Counted from the stretch's first letter, positions 40,848-50,966 are shown. The stretch is DNA of 64,000 nt from Gottfriedia acidiceleris (GCF_023115465.1 NZ_CP096034.1:3720001-3784000), one strand, 5' to 3'. Notes: generated from the letters alone by a model not told the origin. Translations and numbers: made by a program.

Positions 40848-43800
40848 TTATTGAATGTCTAATTCACTCTTAATCGTATCAATTGTCTTACCTTTTGATC
40901 TCTTAACTGGTTTTGGTGCATTGTCTACAACCGGATTTTGCATAAAGTAGTTCTTCTCAACGAATGCAAAGTCCTTCGCATCAACCGTTCCATCAAAATT
41001 GATATCTGCTGAGCGTTTGTTTGTTCCCCAATATGTTTCAATTGCTAGAGCATCATTAATATCAATTACATTGTCTTTATTAACATCTCCTGCAGTTGCT
41101 TTATCAATTGTTTCTACACCGATTCTCTTATTAATACCGTACATATTACCATCCATTGTGTTGAATACTCTGTCAAATTTTCCATATGTTGTAAAATGTC
41201 CTGGAATATCCGTGATGACTGTAAATTGATCCTTTGTAATCGGTAATCCAGTAATATAAAATTGTCCAAAACCATCCATTGTACCTGTATAAGATTTGTC
41301 ATTGCTATCAACAATCGTTACATTTGCTCCAATTTTCGTATAATCCGTTTTTTTCAATGTTCCATCTGCATTTTGGAGGCTTTCAGGATGAATATAACTA
41401 ATTACACTTGAGAAATTTGACAATACTAATATTGGTGCAATATAAGTAAATGGTTTTGTTACGGTATTGTCTACACTTGTAAAAGTTGATGTTACTGTTC
41501 TAAAACTAGAAGTAGAAATAACATCTTTTCCTTCTGGTATTTTAATCGTTACGTCAACCATTGGAAGATCACCTGATACTTCTTTTGAACCATCAAATGT
41601 TACATTAACTTCAGAGTTAACAGTCGTACTAGATGGATTTGTCGTTGTCACTTTTAATGAACCACCTAGATTTTCAGCTGCAGGGTTTAATGCAATTTTT
41701 ATAATATTTGTATCAGCAATATTTGTCGTAAAGCTATATATCGCCTTTTTTAGTTTGTTTAGATTATTAGCAGTAAGTGTAATCGTATTTGTCTCACCAG
41801 GATGTGTAATTAGTTTATTTAATCTTGTTTTTGCATTAGGTTGGCCGTAAACATATTGAGTACCTTCTTTTACGAAGAAGTATTGCTTATCACCATAAGC
41901 ATTTGATGCTAAATCGCCTCCAATGAAACGAAGAGAAGATGTTGCAAGACTCGGTACCATTTCAATTTCATCTTTAGCAGAATTTCCATTTTCGTCCAAT
42001 GTAAGTTTTCCACTCATAAACGGACTATTATAGAAATAACCAATTGTATTTGTAGATTGATCTGCTTTTATACCTTTTGCATTCAAGATTTCAACTGACT
42101 TATCGTTGATAGTAGCAGTATATGGAATGGACTTTTGATCTTCTTTATACTCAATGAATGGATTGCCTTCTTTTTCGCCTTCAACATTTACATTGAATTT
42201 ACTTGGCATTGTATTATCAATCAATAAATCTTGTGATATCATAAATGACTTTCCATTATCATCATATCCAATTAGTTTTACCTTATATAATCCTTCATTT
42301 GCTAAAACTGCTTTTGAACTAATTGGATTATCAGGGTTATTTGTAAAAGGATAATAGACTCCTATACCTGCTGAAATTTGATATTGTACACCCTCATTAA
42401 ATGAAACACCATCAAATGTATTCAAAATACCTAAGTCCTGTCCAGTCGCTGCATCAGAGAGTACTACATCGATGTATCTCATATGTGACTTTAAAGAGAA
42501 TTTAGCGAATAAGTTTGGATAAAATAAAGGGTTATTTAAATTATTTCGATCTGTTGACATAGACTGACGAGTAAAACTAAAATCTTGAAATCCTTTTTCT
42601 ACATAATGTACACCAAATGGAACACGATATGTTTCAGATGGATTCTCTTTATTTGTATACACTAGATAACCTTCATAAATTCCTTTTTCAGCGGTGTTAG
42701 GAATACTTAACTTAATATTTGTTTTCTTTTGGCTAATTCCTTGTAATGTAACTGAGGTTGGAGCTTGAACGGTTACACCGTTTGCTGCTGGATCTTTTGA
42801 ACCACGTAGATTTGATTGAAAATTAACTTTGACATCAAATGTTTTCGTTTCTTCTCCTCTGTTCATTAATATAATTGAACGTGAATCTGAGAAGTCTTTT
42901 CCGTCGTAAGCTACATTACCAAAACTTAGCGCACCAGTATCCTCATTTATTTGTTTTTCTTTACCATTAATAATCATTGGTGTTTTTTCTTGTACTTTAA
43001 TTTCAATAGTAGAATGGATTGCATTATACGGATCAATTCGTCCAGAGCCTTGTTCAAACACGCTGTATGGCTTGCTTAATGAATCTGCGGTGTTCATTAA
43101 AATTGCTTTCACATCTTCTGGTTGTAGACTAGGATAAGCCTGTTTTAATAATGCAGCAACACCAGTCGTAAACGGAGTAGCCATTGAAGTTCCTGACAAA
43201 CGTTGGTGTGCAATTTTATAATCTGAAGGATTCTCAGGATTATTTATAAAGCCTGGTACTGTTGAAAGTACATTTACACCTGGAGCTGTAATTTCTGGTT
43301 TAATATCATAAGTCAGCCTTGCAGGTCCCCTTGAACTAAAGTCTGCTAAAGTATCCCCTTGTGTCTTTACTTCACCCATATCTGTGATCGTAAAGTTGCT
43401 GGAGCCTGATTGTAATTTTTGTTTTAAAGCAATTCCCTCAGCATTGGATAAACTAAATGAAGGAATAAAATTTACGCCTTCCCCTATGTAACTTGGAATA
43501 AATCCTTCAGTTGGATTATCGTTGTACATTAATACCGCAACCGCACCTTTAGATTTAGCTACAGCAATTTTGGAATCCAATGTATAAGTACCGCGGCTCA
43601 TTAGAACAATTTTACCATTAACATCCTTACCAGTATAAGCTTCACCTAAATTCACATCTACTACTGGGAAAGTTTTCCCTTTAAGTTTTGTAATATCATC
43701 ATTGTAACCACTTGCCATTAATCTTAAATCTGCAGAAACGTTATCCATTGAACCATTTGCAGACATTGTTGTAATTGGTACATCACTTGCTCCAACTGTT

Positions 43801-44987
43801 AATGCTAAAGCTGCTGTACCTGGCGATCCTAATGTATACATCTTATTCCCTGTATTCCCCGCAGCAACAACTGCTGTTACTCCATTTAGTACTGCATTGT
43901 TAATCGCAATACTTTCGGCAATCAGTGGATCATTATAATTTGCACCCAATGATAGGTTCATAATATCCATTCCGTCAGCAACCGCCTGGTCAATTCCTGC
44001 GATGATATTTTCTGTCGAACCACTACCACCTGGTCCTAGTACACGATACACATAAAGATCAGCATCTGGAGCAATACCAGTTGTCGCATATTCACTTTCA
44101 TTTTTTCCTTGTCCTACAATCGTTCCGGATACGTGCGTTCCATGTTTCGTTACATAACTTGCTGCACCTGAAGTTCCTCCTGGCTTACCAACTTTTACCC
44201 AATCAGCATAACTTGTTTCCATCGGATCGGTGTCATTATCTACGAAATCGTATCCACCTTTAAATGCTGCCTTAATGTCTGGATGGTTATAGTCAACACC
44301 TGTATCCAGTACTGCTACCTTTACTCCTTTACCTGTATAACCTTCTTGATGTAATTTATCTATTTTAAGATAAGTACGCTCGTCTGCCATTCCTTTACCA
44401 GTCGATTTCTCTGAAACTTCTTTTCCTTCAACCGGAAGCTCAGCTTTTACAGTTACATCACTATAAATTGCTTGTACAGCAGATGACTTCATTAAATTTG
44501 ATAGTTTATTTGCAGGAACTTCTAAAGCTACACCATTAAAAGCATGTTTATATTCTCGTTTTATTTTATAATCGCCATCAGATTTCGTTTTAAATAAAGC
44601 ATCCAAATCTTCTTTAAAAGTTGAATGATCAGCATTTGCATTACTTTGAGCTTTTTCTTCTGATAAGTCTTCTCCTTTTAAAGCTGCTTCTAATACAGCA
44701 ATTTTTTGTGGCTTTTGCTTAAATGAAACGATTACTGAAACATTTTCTGAACTATTCAAGTTCACGCTCGAATCTAGAAAAAGTCCTGTTTGATCAGCAG
44801 TTGAAAGCTTTTGTAATGCCTCTCTTTGCTGTGGAGTTAAATTAGCTAAAATTGATTCTGCAGTTGAAGCATTTTCAGCTTTCGTTACATTAGATACAGT
44901 ACCTAATGAACCTAAAACAAAACTAGTTGATAAAACTGCAACTGAAAGGCTTTTTACTAGTTTATGATTACCTGTTCTTCTTAACAT
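40848..44987 (-). CDS. Large secreted subtilisin-like protease with dockerin-like C terminus
   Basis: A 1379-residue S8 protease. Signal peptide about 1-37; I9-type propeptide about 82-183; catalytic domain about 205-640 with Asp228 (VAVLDTGVDYNHP), His282 (KHGTHVSG) and Ser601 (LSGTSMATPF), and an inserted PA domain (about 415-540). Beta domains fill about 650-1270; a type I dockerin-like pair of EF-hand repeats lies about 1285-1345 (GDVNKDNVIDINDALAIE and ADINFDGTVDAKDFAF). The layout is like Vpr/C5a-peptidase relatives. The tail probably binds calcium; no cohesin is in the window. GGGGGAAGAG ribosome binding site. Confidence 0.9.
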   Translation of the reverse strand: MLRRTGNHKLVKSLSVAVLSTSFVLGSLGTVSNVTKAENASTAESILANLTPQQREALQKLSTADQTGLFLDSSVNLNSSENVSVIVSFKQKPQKIAVLEAALKGEDLSEEKAQSNANADHSTFKEDLDALFKTKSDGDYKIKREYKHAFNGVALEVPANKLSNLMKSSAVQAIYSDVTVKAELPVEGKEVSEKSTGKGMADERTYLKIDKLHQEGYTGKGVKVAVLDTGVDYNHPDIKAAFKGGYDFVDNDTDPMETSYADWVKVGKPGGTSGAASYVTKHGTHVSGTIVGQGKNESEYATTGIAPDADLYVYRVLGPGGSGSTENIIAGIDQAVADGMDIMNLSLGANYNDPLIAESIAINNAVLNGVTAVVAAGNTGNKMYTLGSPGTAALALTVGASDVPITTMSANGSMDNVSADLRLMASGYNDDITKLKGKTFPVVDVNLGEAYTGKDVNGKIVLMSRGTYTLDSKIAVAKSKGAVAVLMYNDNPTEGFIPSYIGEGVNFIPSFSLSNAEGIALKQKLQSGSSNFTITDMGEVKTQGDTLADFSSRGPARLTYDIKPEITAPGVNVLSTVPGFINNPENPSDYKIAHQRLSGTSMATPFTTGVAALLKQAYPSLQPEDVKAILMNTADSLSKPYSVFEQGSGRIDPYNAIHSTIEIKVQEKTPMIINGKEKQINEDTGALSFGNVAYDGKDFSDSRSIILMNRGEETKTFDVKVNFQSNLRGSKDPAANGVTVQAPTSVTLQGISQKKTNIKLSIPNTAEKGIYEGYLVYTNKENPSETYRVPFGVHYVEKGFQDFSFTRQSMSTDRNNLNNPLFYPNLFAKFSLKSHMRYIDVVLSDAATGQDLGILNTFDGVSFNEGVQYQISAGIGVYYPFTNNPDNPISSKAVLANEGLYKVKLIGYDDNGKSFMISQDLLIDNTMPSKFNVNVEGEKEGNPFIEYKEDQKSIPYTATINDKSVEILNAKGIKADQSTNTIGYFYNSPFMSGKLTLDENGNSAKDEIEMVPSLATSSLRFIGGDLASNAYGDKQYFFVKEGTQYVYGQPNAKTRLNKLITHPGETNTITLTANNLNKLKKAIYSFTTNIADTNIIKIALNPAAENLGGSLKVTTTNPSSTTVNSEVNVTFDGSKEVSGDLPMVDVTIKIPEGKDVISTSSFRTVTSTFTSVDNTVTKPFTYIAPILVLSNFSSVISYIHPESLQNADGTLKKTDYTKIGANVTIVDSNDKSYTGTMDGFGQFYITGLPITKDQFTVITDIPGHFTTYGKFDRVFNTMDGNMYGINKRIGVETIDKATAGDVNKDNVIDINDALAIETYWGTNKRSADINFDGTVDAKDFAFVEKNYFMQNPVVDNAPKPVKRSKGKTIDTIKSELDIQ

Positions 44988-45465
44988 ACTCTTCCCCCAA
45001 ATATTCTAGTATCAAAATGAAATCTCTTAATGGTAGAGGAAATTGAATCTAAAATAATTGTAGTTTTATATTCAATCATCCCTCATCATTAAATATTTCC
45101 TTTGTAAATTAATTATCTAGAATTTTCAAATAATTTACAATTGGGTTAATAGCTGTCAATTAAATCAATACTTTTACAATTTCTAGTCATTTTTTCGACA
45201 ATTTTCTACTAAAAACACTACGAAAATTGAGCACTTTATTATATTTTTAAAACCTGAGTGGCCTTCTTGCTTGAAGCATTTAGATATTTTTCAATGAAAT
45301 TAATTGCAGTACTAAAAATGGAGACAAAATTTTTCATAAAAAAATATATTAATAAAAAAGGCAATATTTCAATTAAGAAATGAGCCTTTTTGTTTTACCA
45401 ATATATTATTTAGTTTAATTTTAATCTTTAAGGCAACTAATCAAATATACCCTGTCTTTCAAAAA
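44988..45465. other. Intergenic region with one terminator
   Basis: A 478-base gap between the S8 protease start and the end of the DUF916 gene. It holds the protease promoter region and a terminator at 45354-45391. I see no gene or repeat copy in the rest. Confidence 0.5.
45354..45391 (-). terminator. Terminator of the WxL operon
   Basis: AAAAAGGC pairs with GCCTTTTT, enclosing ATTTC/GAAAT; it lies about 75 bases after the DUF916 stop (45466). Confidence 0.7.
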
Positions 45466-46506
45466 TCATTCTTGATTATTGGATCGTTCTTTTTCCTTCT
45501 TTCTTTTTAGGAAAACAATTAACCAAATGATCCCTATTAAAAGTAATAATCCGCCTCCGATATAATACCAAAAATGATTATTTTTTATTTCAACTGCTTT
45601 ATTATTCAAATCTGTTGCTTCTTTTCCAATTGTAAATAACTCATCCCATTCCCATACTTGAGTTCCGATGATCGCTTTCATCTTTAATCGGTATGTTCCT
45701 GGTTCAATTGGATCATTATTTAAATCGATTGCGTAATCAAAATTTGAATTAGGGGCCATACTCATCCCCGTTTTTTTCGAACTATATAAAACTTTATTGG
45801 AACCTTTTTTAAAGATTTGCGCATCTATACTCATATCCTTCACAATGGAGGATTCGCTATTTTGGATTGTCGCGGCAATTGCTGTACGATAATTAACTAA
45901 TTTAGGTTTAATGTCAAGTAAATGTAAATCCGGCTCGACTTCCTTAGTGTTTTTCGATAATTTTATACCAACTACATATGCGTATTCATTTTTTATATTA
46001 ATGCTCTCACTTTTTGAACTTTTTTCAGATTCATCGACCTTTTTCTTAAAATGAGCGGCACCTAAAATAACTCCATCATATTCATCTTTCGGCATTGTAA
46101 TCGAAAAAGACACTACCTTTGATTTACCTGGAGGAATAACAACTTCTTTTTGAGGTTCTTTTATTAAACTAGTTAATGGATTCTTTAATGTTTTATCTGC
46201 ATCTTTACTATTCCATTTAGAGTAATCAATCAGTCCATTATCATTAGTCGTTGCAAAAGTAATATTCCCTTGGATCGTTTCTTCTTTGTTACTATTATTA
46301 AAGACCTTGATTTTAAGATCCTGTTTTTGTCCTGGAGACATTTTTAAATCAAAATATGATTTCAGATGATCAATTTGATTTGTTGGAATGATTGCTTTTA
46401 CAGAAAAATCGATATTATTCTCTGCTTTTACAGATAGAGGGATAAACGATAAAGTTAACAGAATAGCAGAAAAAAATAGCAATAATTTTTGACGTATAAG
46501 ATCCAT
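45466..46506 (-). CDS. WxL-interacting protein, DUF916/DUF3324 family
   Basis: A 346-residue type I membrane protein: signal peptide about 1-28 (ending VKA-EN), DUF916 peptidoglycan-binding-type domain (about 30-165, FSVKAIIPTNQ, SYFDLKMSPGQKQDLKIKVFNNSN), a second beta domain (DUF3324, about 170-295), then a C-terminal membrane helix (about 312-335) and a Lys/Arg-rich tail. This is the standard partner of WxL surface proteins in Lactobacillales, enterococci, Listeria and the B. cereus group. It lies 128 bases after the WxL gene on the same strand. It likely holds the WxL protein at the wall. Confidence 0.85.
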   Translation of the reverse strand: MDLIRQKLLLFFSAILLTLSFIPLSVKAENNIDFSVKAIIPTNQIDHLKSYFDLKMSPGQKQDLKIKVFNNSNKEETIQGNITFATTNDNGLIDYSKWNSKDADKTLKNPLTSLIKEPQKEVVIPPGKSKVVSFSITMPKDEYDGVILGAAHFKKKVDESEKSSKSESINIKNEYAYVVGIKLSKNTKEVEPDLHLLDIKPKLVNYRTAIAATIQNSESSIVKDMSIDAQIFKKGSNKVLYSSKKTGMSMAPNSNFDYAIDLNNDPIEPGTYRLKMKAIIGTQVWEWDELFTIGKEATDLNNKAVEIKNNHFWYYIGGGLLLLIGIIWLIVFLKRKKEKERSNNQE

Positions 46507-46634
46507 TTTTATATTCCCCCTTTAGAATAGAGACTTTATATCACATTCCTATAAGACATTTAATAAAGTTTCTTCTAATAGGTTCAAAATAATATAAAGT
46601 CCATTCCATTAATTGTTATTTTTCAAATTGACTA

Positions 46635-47348
46635 CTATAAACCCGGAGCATCCGTTAATGTCCAGGTAATAATTGCCTCATGATTACCAATCGTTGCTGA
46701 CCCTGCAGGGATCGTCAAAGTAACATTGTCATTTAATGTCCCATCATTCACTTCTGGATTTGGCCCAAGCCAACGAGTTACCCATGTACCATTACCATTA
46801 CCTGGAGATGCGGAAACAACAGTTGAAGCTGTACTTCCGTCAGTATTTAAAGCAATTGTTTCAGTTGCTACTGGAGACCCACTTGTACTTAATGAAATAA
46901 CGGAAGCATTATTAAATGCAATGATTGCACCAGGTAGTGAATCCGCTGTTCCATTTGTAAATTTACTTGCTTTAGCAGTTACAGACCAACCTGCCCCTGT
47001 ACCACGGCGATCTGACACTTGAATAAATGGCTTTTTAGATTTAGCCGAATAGACTTCTGTTTTATTTGAAATCTCATTTACTCCGAAATCAACTGATGAA
47101 ACATAATCTAATGTTAATGAACCAGCATTCCCTGTTGGCGGATCTGTTGGATCAGTAGGACCTGATGGTTCTAATGGTTCAATTGGATTTGTAGGATCAA
47201 CAGGTGTAACTGGACCTGTTCCAGCAACAAATTTTATGGATGATATTGAATTTCCTACAGATGATACCTCCGCAAAAGTTGAGTGAGCAGCTCCAACTAA
47301 TGATGACATCCCTATTACACTAACAAGCGCGACTTTTGTAAATTTCAT
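46635..47348 (-). CDS. WxL-domain surface protein
   Basis: A 237-residue secreted protein: signal peptide about 1-26 (ending TFA-EV), a Pro/Thr/Asp-rich spacer (PVTPVDPTNPIEPLEPSGPTD) and a C-terminal WxL domain (about 80-237). The WxL features are GAGWSVTAK (first WxV/L) and the terminal AIITWTLTDAPGL. WxL domains bind peptidoglycan without covalent linkage. With the DUF916 protein downstream it forms a minimal WxL system; there is no large LPXTG or multi-WxL partner here. Confidence 0.85.
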   Translation of the reverse strand: MKFTKVALVSVIGMSSLVGAAHSTFAEVSSVGNSISSIKFVAGTGPVTPVDPTNPIEPLEPSGPTDPTDPPTGNAGSLTLDYVSSVDFGVNEISNKTEVYSAKSKKPFIQVSDRRGTGAGWSVTAKASKFTNGTADSLPGAIIAFNNASVISLSTSGSPVATETIALNTDGSTASTVVSASPGNGNGTWVTRWLGPNPEVNDGTLNDNVTLTIPAGSATIGNHEAIITWTLTDAPGL

Positions 47349-47427
47349 TTCACTTTACTCCTTAAAAAATTTATTTTTGCTTCCACGATGTCATTATATC
47401 GCTGTAGTAAAGTGATTCCCATGATGT

Positions 47428-47452
47428 TTTTTACCTTTGATTTAGGTAAAAA
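47428..47452. promoter_or_regulatory. Inverted repeat in the WxL/regulator divergent region
   Basis: TTTTTACC (47428-47435) and GGTAAAAA (47445-47452) are exact inverted repeats nine bases apart in the 255-base gap between the WxL gene and the divergent regulator. It could be the operator of that regulator; it lacks a T-run that would mark it as a terminator for either gene. Confidence 0.35.
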
Positions 47453-47603
47453 TAATATCCTGTCTTCAATAAAAATTCACATTTAACTCTAAAAATCGCA
47501 TTAAAAGGTGTTTTCCAATAGATGAAATAAACTTTCACTGAATGAAGACGGAACATTAAAAGCAATAATAGTAATAAATTGGACAAAATTTTGGAGATTT
47601 TGA

Positions 47604-49061
47604 ATGGATAAACCAACTAAACGTAAATTACAAATAATTAATATTTTAAGTAAACAAGATAAGTGGTTTAAAACAGAAGAGTTAGCAAATGAGTTACTTT
47701 GTACTGAAAAAACAATTCGAAATGATTTACAGGCAATTAACACACACCTACCTGAGGGATGGCAAATTGAAACAATAAAAGGAAAAGGAATTTATATTAA
47801 TAAACCGATTTCTTCATCGATTAATGAAATTCGTTCACTTTACGTAAAAAATTCATTGAGTTTTCAAGCTATTATGCTAATACAATTTACTCAAATTAAA
47901 AGTATAGCAGAATTAGCAAACGCGCTTTTTACACAGCAACCTGCTGTCTATTCAATACTTGATCGAGTTGAGGAATTATTAGAGGCCTACCATTTAACTT
48001 TAAAACGTGGCCCGCTCGAAATCGTAGGAAGAGAATTTGAAATTCGGCTATTGTGTGGTGATATCCTAGATGCTTTATGCGCTTATTCAGATGATCAAGA
48101 ATGGCCACTTGAAGGATTCTCATTTCAAGATATAAAAAAAATAGTACTAGATACTACTGAAAAGTTTAAATTATTCCTATATCCATCTACTACCAATAAG
48201 TACATCTATTTACTTGGAACGATGTTGTATAGAATCGATAAAAAAATGCAACTTGAATTAACTGAGCATTCGATAAACAAGATTTTAGAATCAAATTTTT
48301 TTAAAATTGCTAATGAAATTTGTAATCATTTAGAAGTTCACTTTAAACATCATATTTCTATGAATGAACGAGTTGCATTTTCATTATTAATATCAACTCT
48401 TCCATATTATAGTTTTGACAACATGAAAAAAAACGAATTTCTTTATTTATATCAAAATCAAAAAACGAGGTATTTTAAGGAACTCTATCACTTAGTTGAA
48501 CTATTAAAGGAAAAAACAGGTATATCGTTAGATGAAGACGAGGATTTTCTTTACACATTACATGACCAATTCCAAAGATACTCGTTCATTTTATACTCAA
48601 TTGATAAAAAAGAACCATCCTATTCAATGGACCGCTATGTTAAAAATCAGTATTCAGACCTATATAAAAATGTATCAAAAGCCTTAGAAATCTGGACGAA
48701 AAAATATTCATACCCTGAAATCACTAGAGATAAAATTGCGAAAGTTGCATTAAATGTACAAGCATCTAAAATTAATTTCTCTTCTTCAAGGAAGAGAGTC
48801 TTGTTATTAACAAGTAATGGTCCAGGAGTTCATCGTTATATTGAAACGAAATTGGTTACTGCTTTTGGACATAAAATTGATTTTATTCTTCCTAATTTAG
48901 GAGAGTTTGAATCAACAATTATAAATGAACTAAACATCGAATTTATTATTTCAGATTTCTTACTTGAAGGAGAAATCATTCATCCTGTTATTACAATTGA
49001 TCCTGTTCTTACGCAAAGAGATATTGATCAAATTTCAAATTTCTTAAGTAACACGACATAA
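47604..49061 (+). CDS. Mga/PRD-type transcriptional regulator
   Basis: A 485-residue regulator: N-terminal HTH_11-like winged helix (about 5-60, KRKLQIINILSKQDKWFKTEELANELLCTEKTIRNDLQAIN), then a second HTH/Mga-like part (about 65-150), a helical PRD-like region (about 160-380) with paired His residues, and a C-terminal EIIB-like alpha/beta segment (KRVLLLTSNGPGVHRYIETKL). This is the AtxA/Mga-like architecture. It is divergent from the WxL pair and is the natural candidate for their regulation. GGAG ribosome binding site. Confidence 0.75.
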   Translation: MDKPTKRKLQIINILSKQDKWFKTEELANELLCTEKTIRNDLQAINTHLPEGWQIETIKGKGIYINKPISSSINEIRSLYVKNSLSFQAIMLIQFTQIKSIAELANALFTQQPAVYSILDRVEELLEAYHLTLKRGPLEIVGREFEIRLLCGDILDALCAYSDDQEWPLEGFSFQDIKKIVLDTTEKFKLFLYPSTTNKYIYLLGTMLYRIDKKMQLELTEHSINKILESNFFKIANEICNHLEVHFKHHISMNERVAFSLLISTLPYYSFDNMKKNEFLYLYQNQKTRYFKELYHLVELLKEKTGISLDEDEDFLYTLHDQFQRYSFILYSIDKKEPSYSMDRYVKNQYSDLYKNVSKALEIWTKKYSYPEITRDKIAKVALNVQASKINFSSSRKRVLLLTSNGPGVHRYIETKLVTAFGHKIDFILPNLGEFESTIINELNIEFIISDFLLEGEIIHPVITIDPVLTQRDIDQISNFLSNTT

Positions 49062-49091
49062 AAAAGTAAGGCGAAATAAGCCTTACTTTTT
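49061..49091. terminator. Bidirectional terminator
   Basis: AAAAAGTAAGG pairs with CCTTACTTTTT around CGAAATAAG, between the regulator and the converging esterase gene. Confidence 0.85.
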
Positions 49092-49100
49092 GCATTTTGA

Positions 49101-50114
49101 CTATCTATTTTCCAACTGTTGTTTAATAAACTGTGCAATTTCAGCGTTCGCTTGCTTACTAATAATGGAAGCCTTGTCCATTAGCTGAAAATCATGAAAC
49201 ATTCCTCTCCATACTTTACATGTAACATCTACGCCATTAGCATTTGCCTTTGCCGCATAAGCTAAAATATCATCGATTAACTCTTCCCTTGCGCCTGCAT
49301 GGATCAGCATTGGAGGTAAACCTTTTAAATCACCATAAAGTGGTGAAATTAAAGGATTTTTCCGATTTTTATTCCCTACGTATGTATCAACAATATTGAT
49401 ATCATTTCCATGATAGCTTGCATGAATACTATCAAAATCTGAAGTGTATAATTGACTTTCTTTCGTTAAGTCAGTCGCTGGAGAGATCCCTACAACAGCT
49501 GTAGGATAACTTCCATTAGAAAGTTTTATTTTATTTAACAAAGCAAATGCTAAATTACCACCAGCACTATCCCCAACGATAACAACTTTAGAATTGGGAC
49601 CATAATTTTTTCGGAAATAATTATAAACTTTTTCAACATCAGTTAAAGCTGCTGGATATGGATTTTCAGGTGAAAGTCTATACTGTATCGTTAATACCCT
49701 ATAACCTGTCTCCCTAGCTAAGATTGTTCCTAAATTCCTTGAAAAAACTAACCCACCTCTGGACCAACCTCCGCCGTGTATATAAAAAACAATCTTATCT
49801 TCATAAGATCCATTTGGAATTAACCATTCCACTTTTGTTCCTTCAATAATATCTCCCTTAATTTTAATATTTGAAGGAGTTGGGACTATTTGTTTTTCAA
49901 TTTCGATTCGTTTTTGCTCTAATGATGCCGTTCTTCCTTCTTTTGCTTTTTTAATATTTAATGCTCTAAGAGCTTCCGAGACTTTGTCGGGTTTCTCATT
50001 TTGATAGATAAGGGAAGATTTACTTTCACTTTTCACAGTATTTTTTGAAGCAACTAAATAATTCCCGATTAACAAACAAGTCACTAGTGAAAGAAATAAA
50101 AAAGTTTTTTTCAA
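49101..50114 (-). CDS. Secreted alpha/beta hydrolase, HSL-type esterase
   Basis: A 337-residue protein starting at TTG, with an N-terminal hydrophobic segment (about 3-20) that acts as signal or anchor. Esterase motifs of the hormone-sensitive-lipase family: FYIHGGGWSRGG (oxyanion HGGG), VVIVGDSAGGNLAFAL (nucleophile Ser), MLIHAGAREELIDD (Asp/Glu) and MFHDFQL (catalytic His). All triad residues are there. It should hydrolyse short or medium acyl esters outside the membrane. Single gene. Confidence 0.85.
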   Translation of the reverse strand: MKKTFLFLSLVTCLLIGNYLVASKNTVKSESKSSLIYQNEKPDKVSEALRALNIKKAKEGRTASLEQKRIEIEKQIVPTPSNIKIKGDIIEGTKVEWLIPNGSYEDKIVFYIHGGGWSRGGLVFSRNLGTILARETGYRVLTIQYRLSPENPYPAALTDVEKVYNYFRKNYGPNSKVVIVGDSAGGNLAFALLNKIKLSNGSYPTAVVGISPATDLTKESQLYTSDFDSIHASYHGNDINIVDTYVGNKNRKNPLISPLYGDLKGLPPMLIHAGAREELIDDILAYAAKANANGVDVTCKVWRGMFHDFQLMDKASIISKQANAEIAQFIKQQLENR

Positions 50115-50191
50115 TTTAGCTCCCTACTTTACTGGTATTTTTTATCTTCTAATATTAAATTTTCCATTTTCTCATGAATTACTCGGAAATA

Positions 50192-50222
50192 AAAAAGGTG
50201 CACAGAAATTGTGCACCTTTTT
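50192..50222 (-). terminator. Terminator of the DUF3892 gene
   Basis: AAAAAGGTGCA pairs with TGCACCTTTTT around CAGAAATTG, eleven bases past the stop at 50233. Confidence 0.85.
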
Positions 50223-50232
50223 AGAGTAGACT

Positions 50233-50514
50233 TTAAAAAGTAGGTAAATTACTTAAATTATTTGTAGGATCTCCATCAGGATAAGAACGAAGTGTTTTAT
50301 GTGGGTTATCTCCACGAGTTAGCCCTGTGTTCACATCTTCAATTTGTTCAAGTTCTGCCATCGCAATGGCTTGCTCAATCCCGACTATTTCACCATTTTG
50401 AAATTTCACATCTGTAATATCACCATCGCCATTTTTTCGTACTGCAACGATATGTAATTTATTTGGATCATCTTGATGTTCAGGATGTCCGATACCACGA
50501 TTTTGAAACGACAT
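50233..50514 (-). CDS. DUF3892 family protein
   Basis: A GGAGGTGTG ribosome binding site selects the Met at 50514 (MSFQNRGIGHPEHQ), 93 residues; the open frame starts earlier at 50541. DUF3892 features: HIVAVRKNGDGDITDVKFQNGEIVGIEQAIAMAE and VNTGLTRGDNPHKTLRSYPDGDPTNNL. The SYPDGDPxNNLxxLP end is typical of the Bacillus members. Small cytosolic protein, role unknown, often seen as a single gene. Confidence 0.8.
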   Translation of the reverse strand: MSFQNRGIGHPEHQDDPNKLHIVAVRKNGDGDITDVKFQNGEIVGIEQAIAMAELEQIEDVNTGLTRGDNPHKTLRSYPDGDPTNNLSNLPTF

Positions 50515-50701
50515 ACCAACACACCTCCATTTATTAGACACAAAAATAGTATGGCGAGATGAAAATAGGTTTATCCTTCCAAATTATTACAGACTTAACT
50601 TGTTAAACATTTCACAAATTATTCACAGACATATTGCCACAAACAATATACGATAGATATGTGATCATCAATCCAAACAACTTTCGAAAGAAGGGAAAAA
50701 T

Positions 50702-50923
50702 ATGACTACTGTTTTAGGAATGACAAGAGAAGGCAGATTAATTCACAAAATTGGTGATGGTTATTACCGATATACAAAATTAACTAAAGACGAACTAAAA
50801 ACATTAAATATCCTTGTTGGTGAAGGGATGGTGACTGTCGTAAAAAAAGGGATCGGTTATGCGGCTCTTGTTAAACTGACTGAACAAGGCAAAATTATTA
50901 ATAACGAATGCTCATTTAATTAA
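50702..50923 (+). CDS. Small protein, unknown
   Basis: A 73-residue basic protein, MTTVLGMTREGRLIHKIGDGYYRYTKLTKDELK..., with AGAAGGG as ribosome binding site. It has alternating helix and strand patterns (LTKDELKTLNILVGEGMVTVVKKGIGYAALVKLT) that could form a small winged-helix, but no family is recognised. It diverges from the DUF3892 gene. Confidence 0.5.
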   Translation: MTTVLGMTREGRLIHKIGDGYYRYTKLTKDELKTLNILVGEGMVTVVKKGIGYAALVKLTEQGKIINNECSFN

Positions 50924-50966
50924 ATTCATACAACCATGAAAAGTCTTAATTGCTTAAAAATCAAGT

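Noticed and set aside
41467-41850. Plus-strand frame of 127 codons opposite the S8 protease
   Set aside because: It is an antisense shadow within a well-supported minus-strand gene; no ribosome binding site and protein composition is unnatural.
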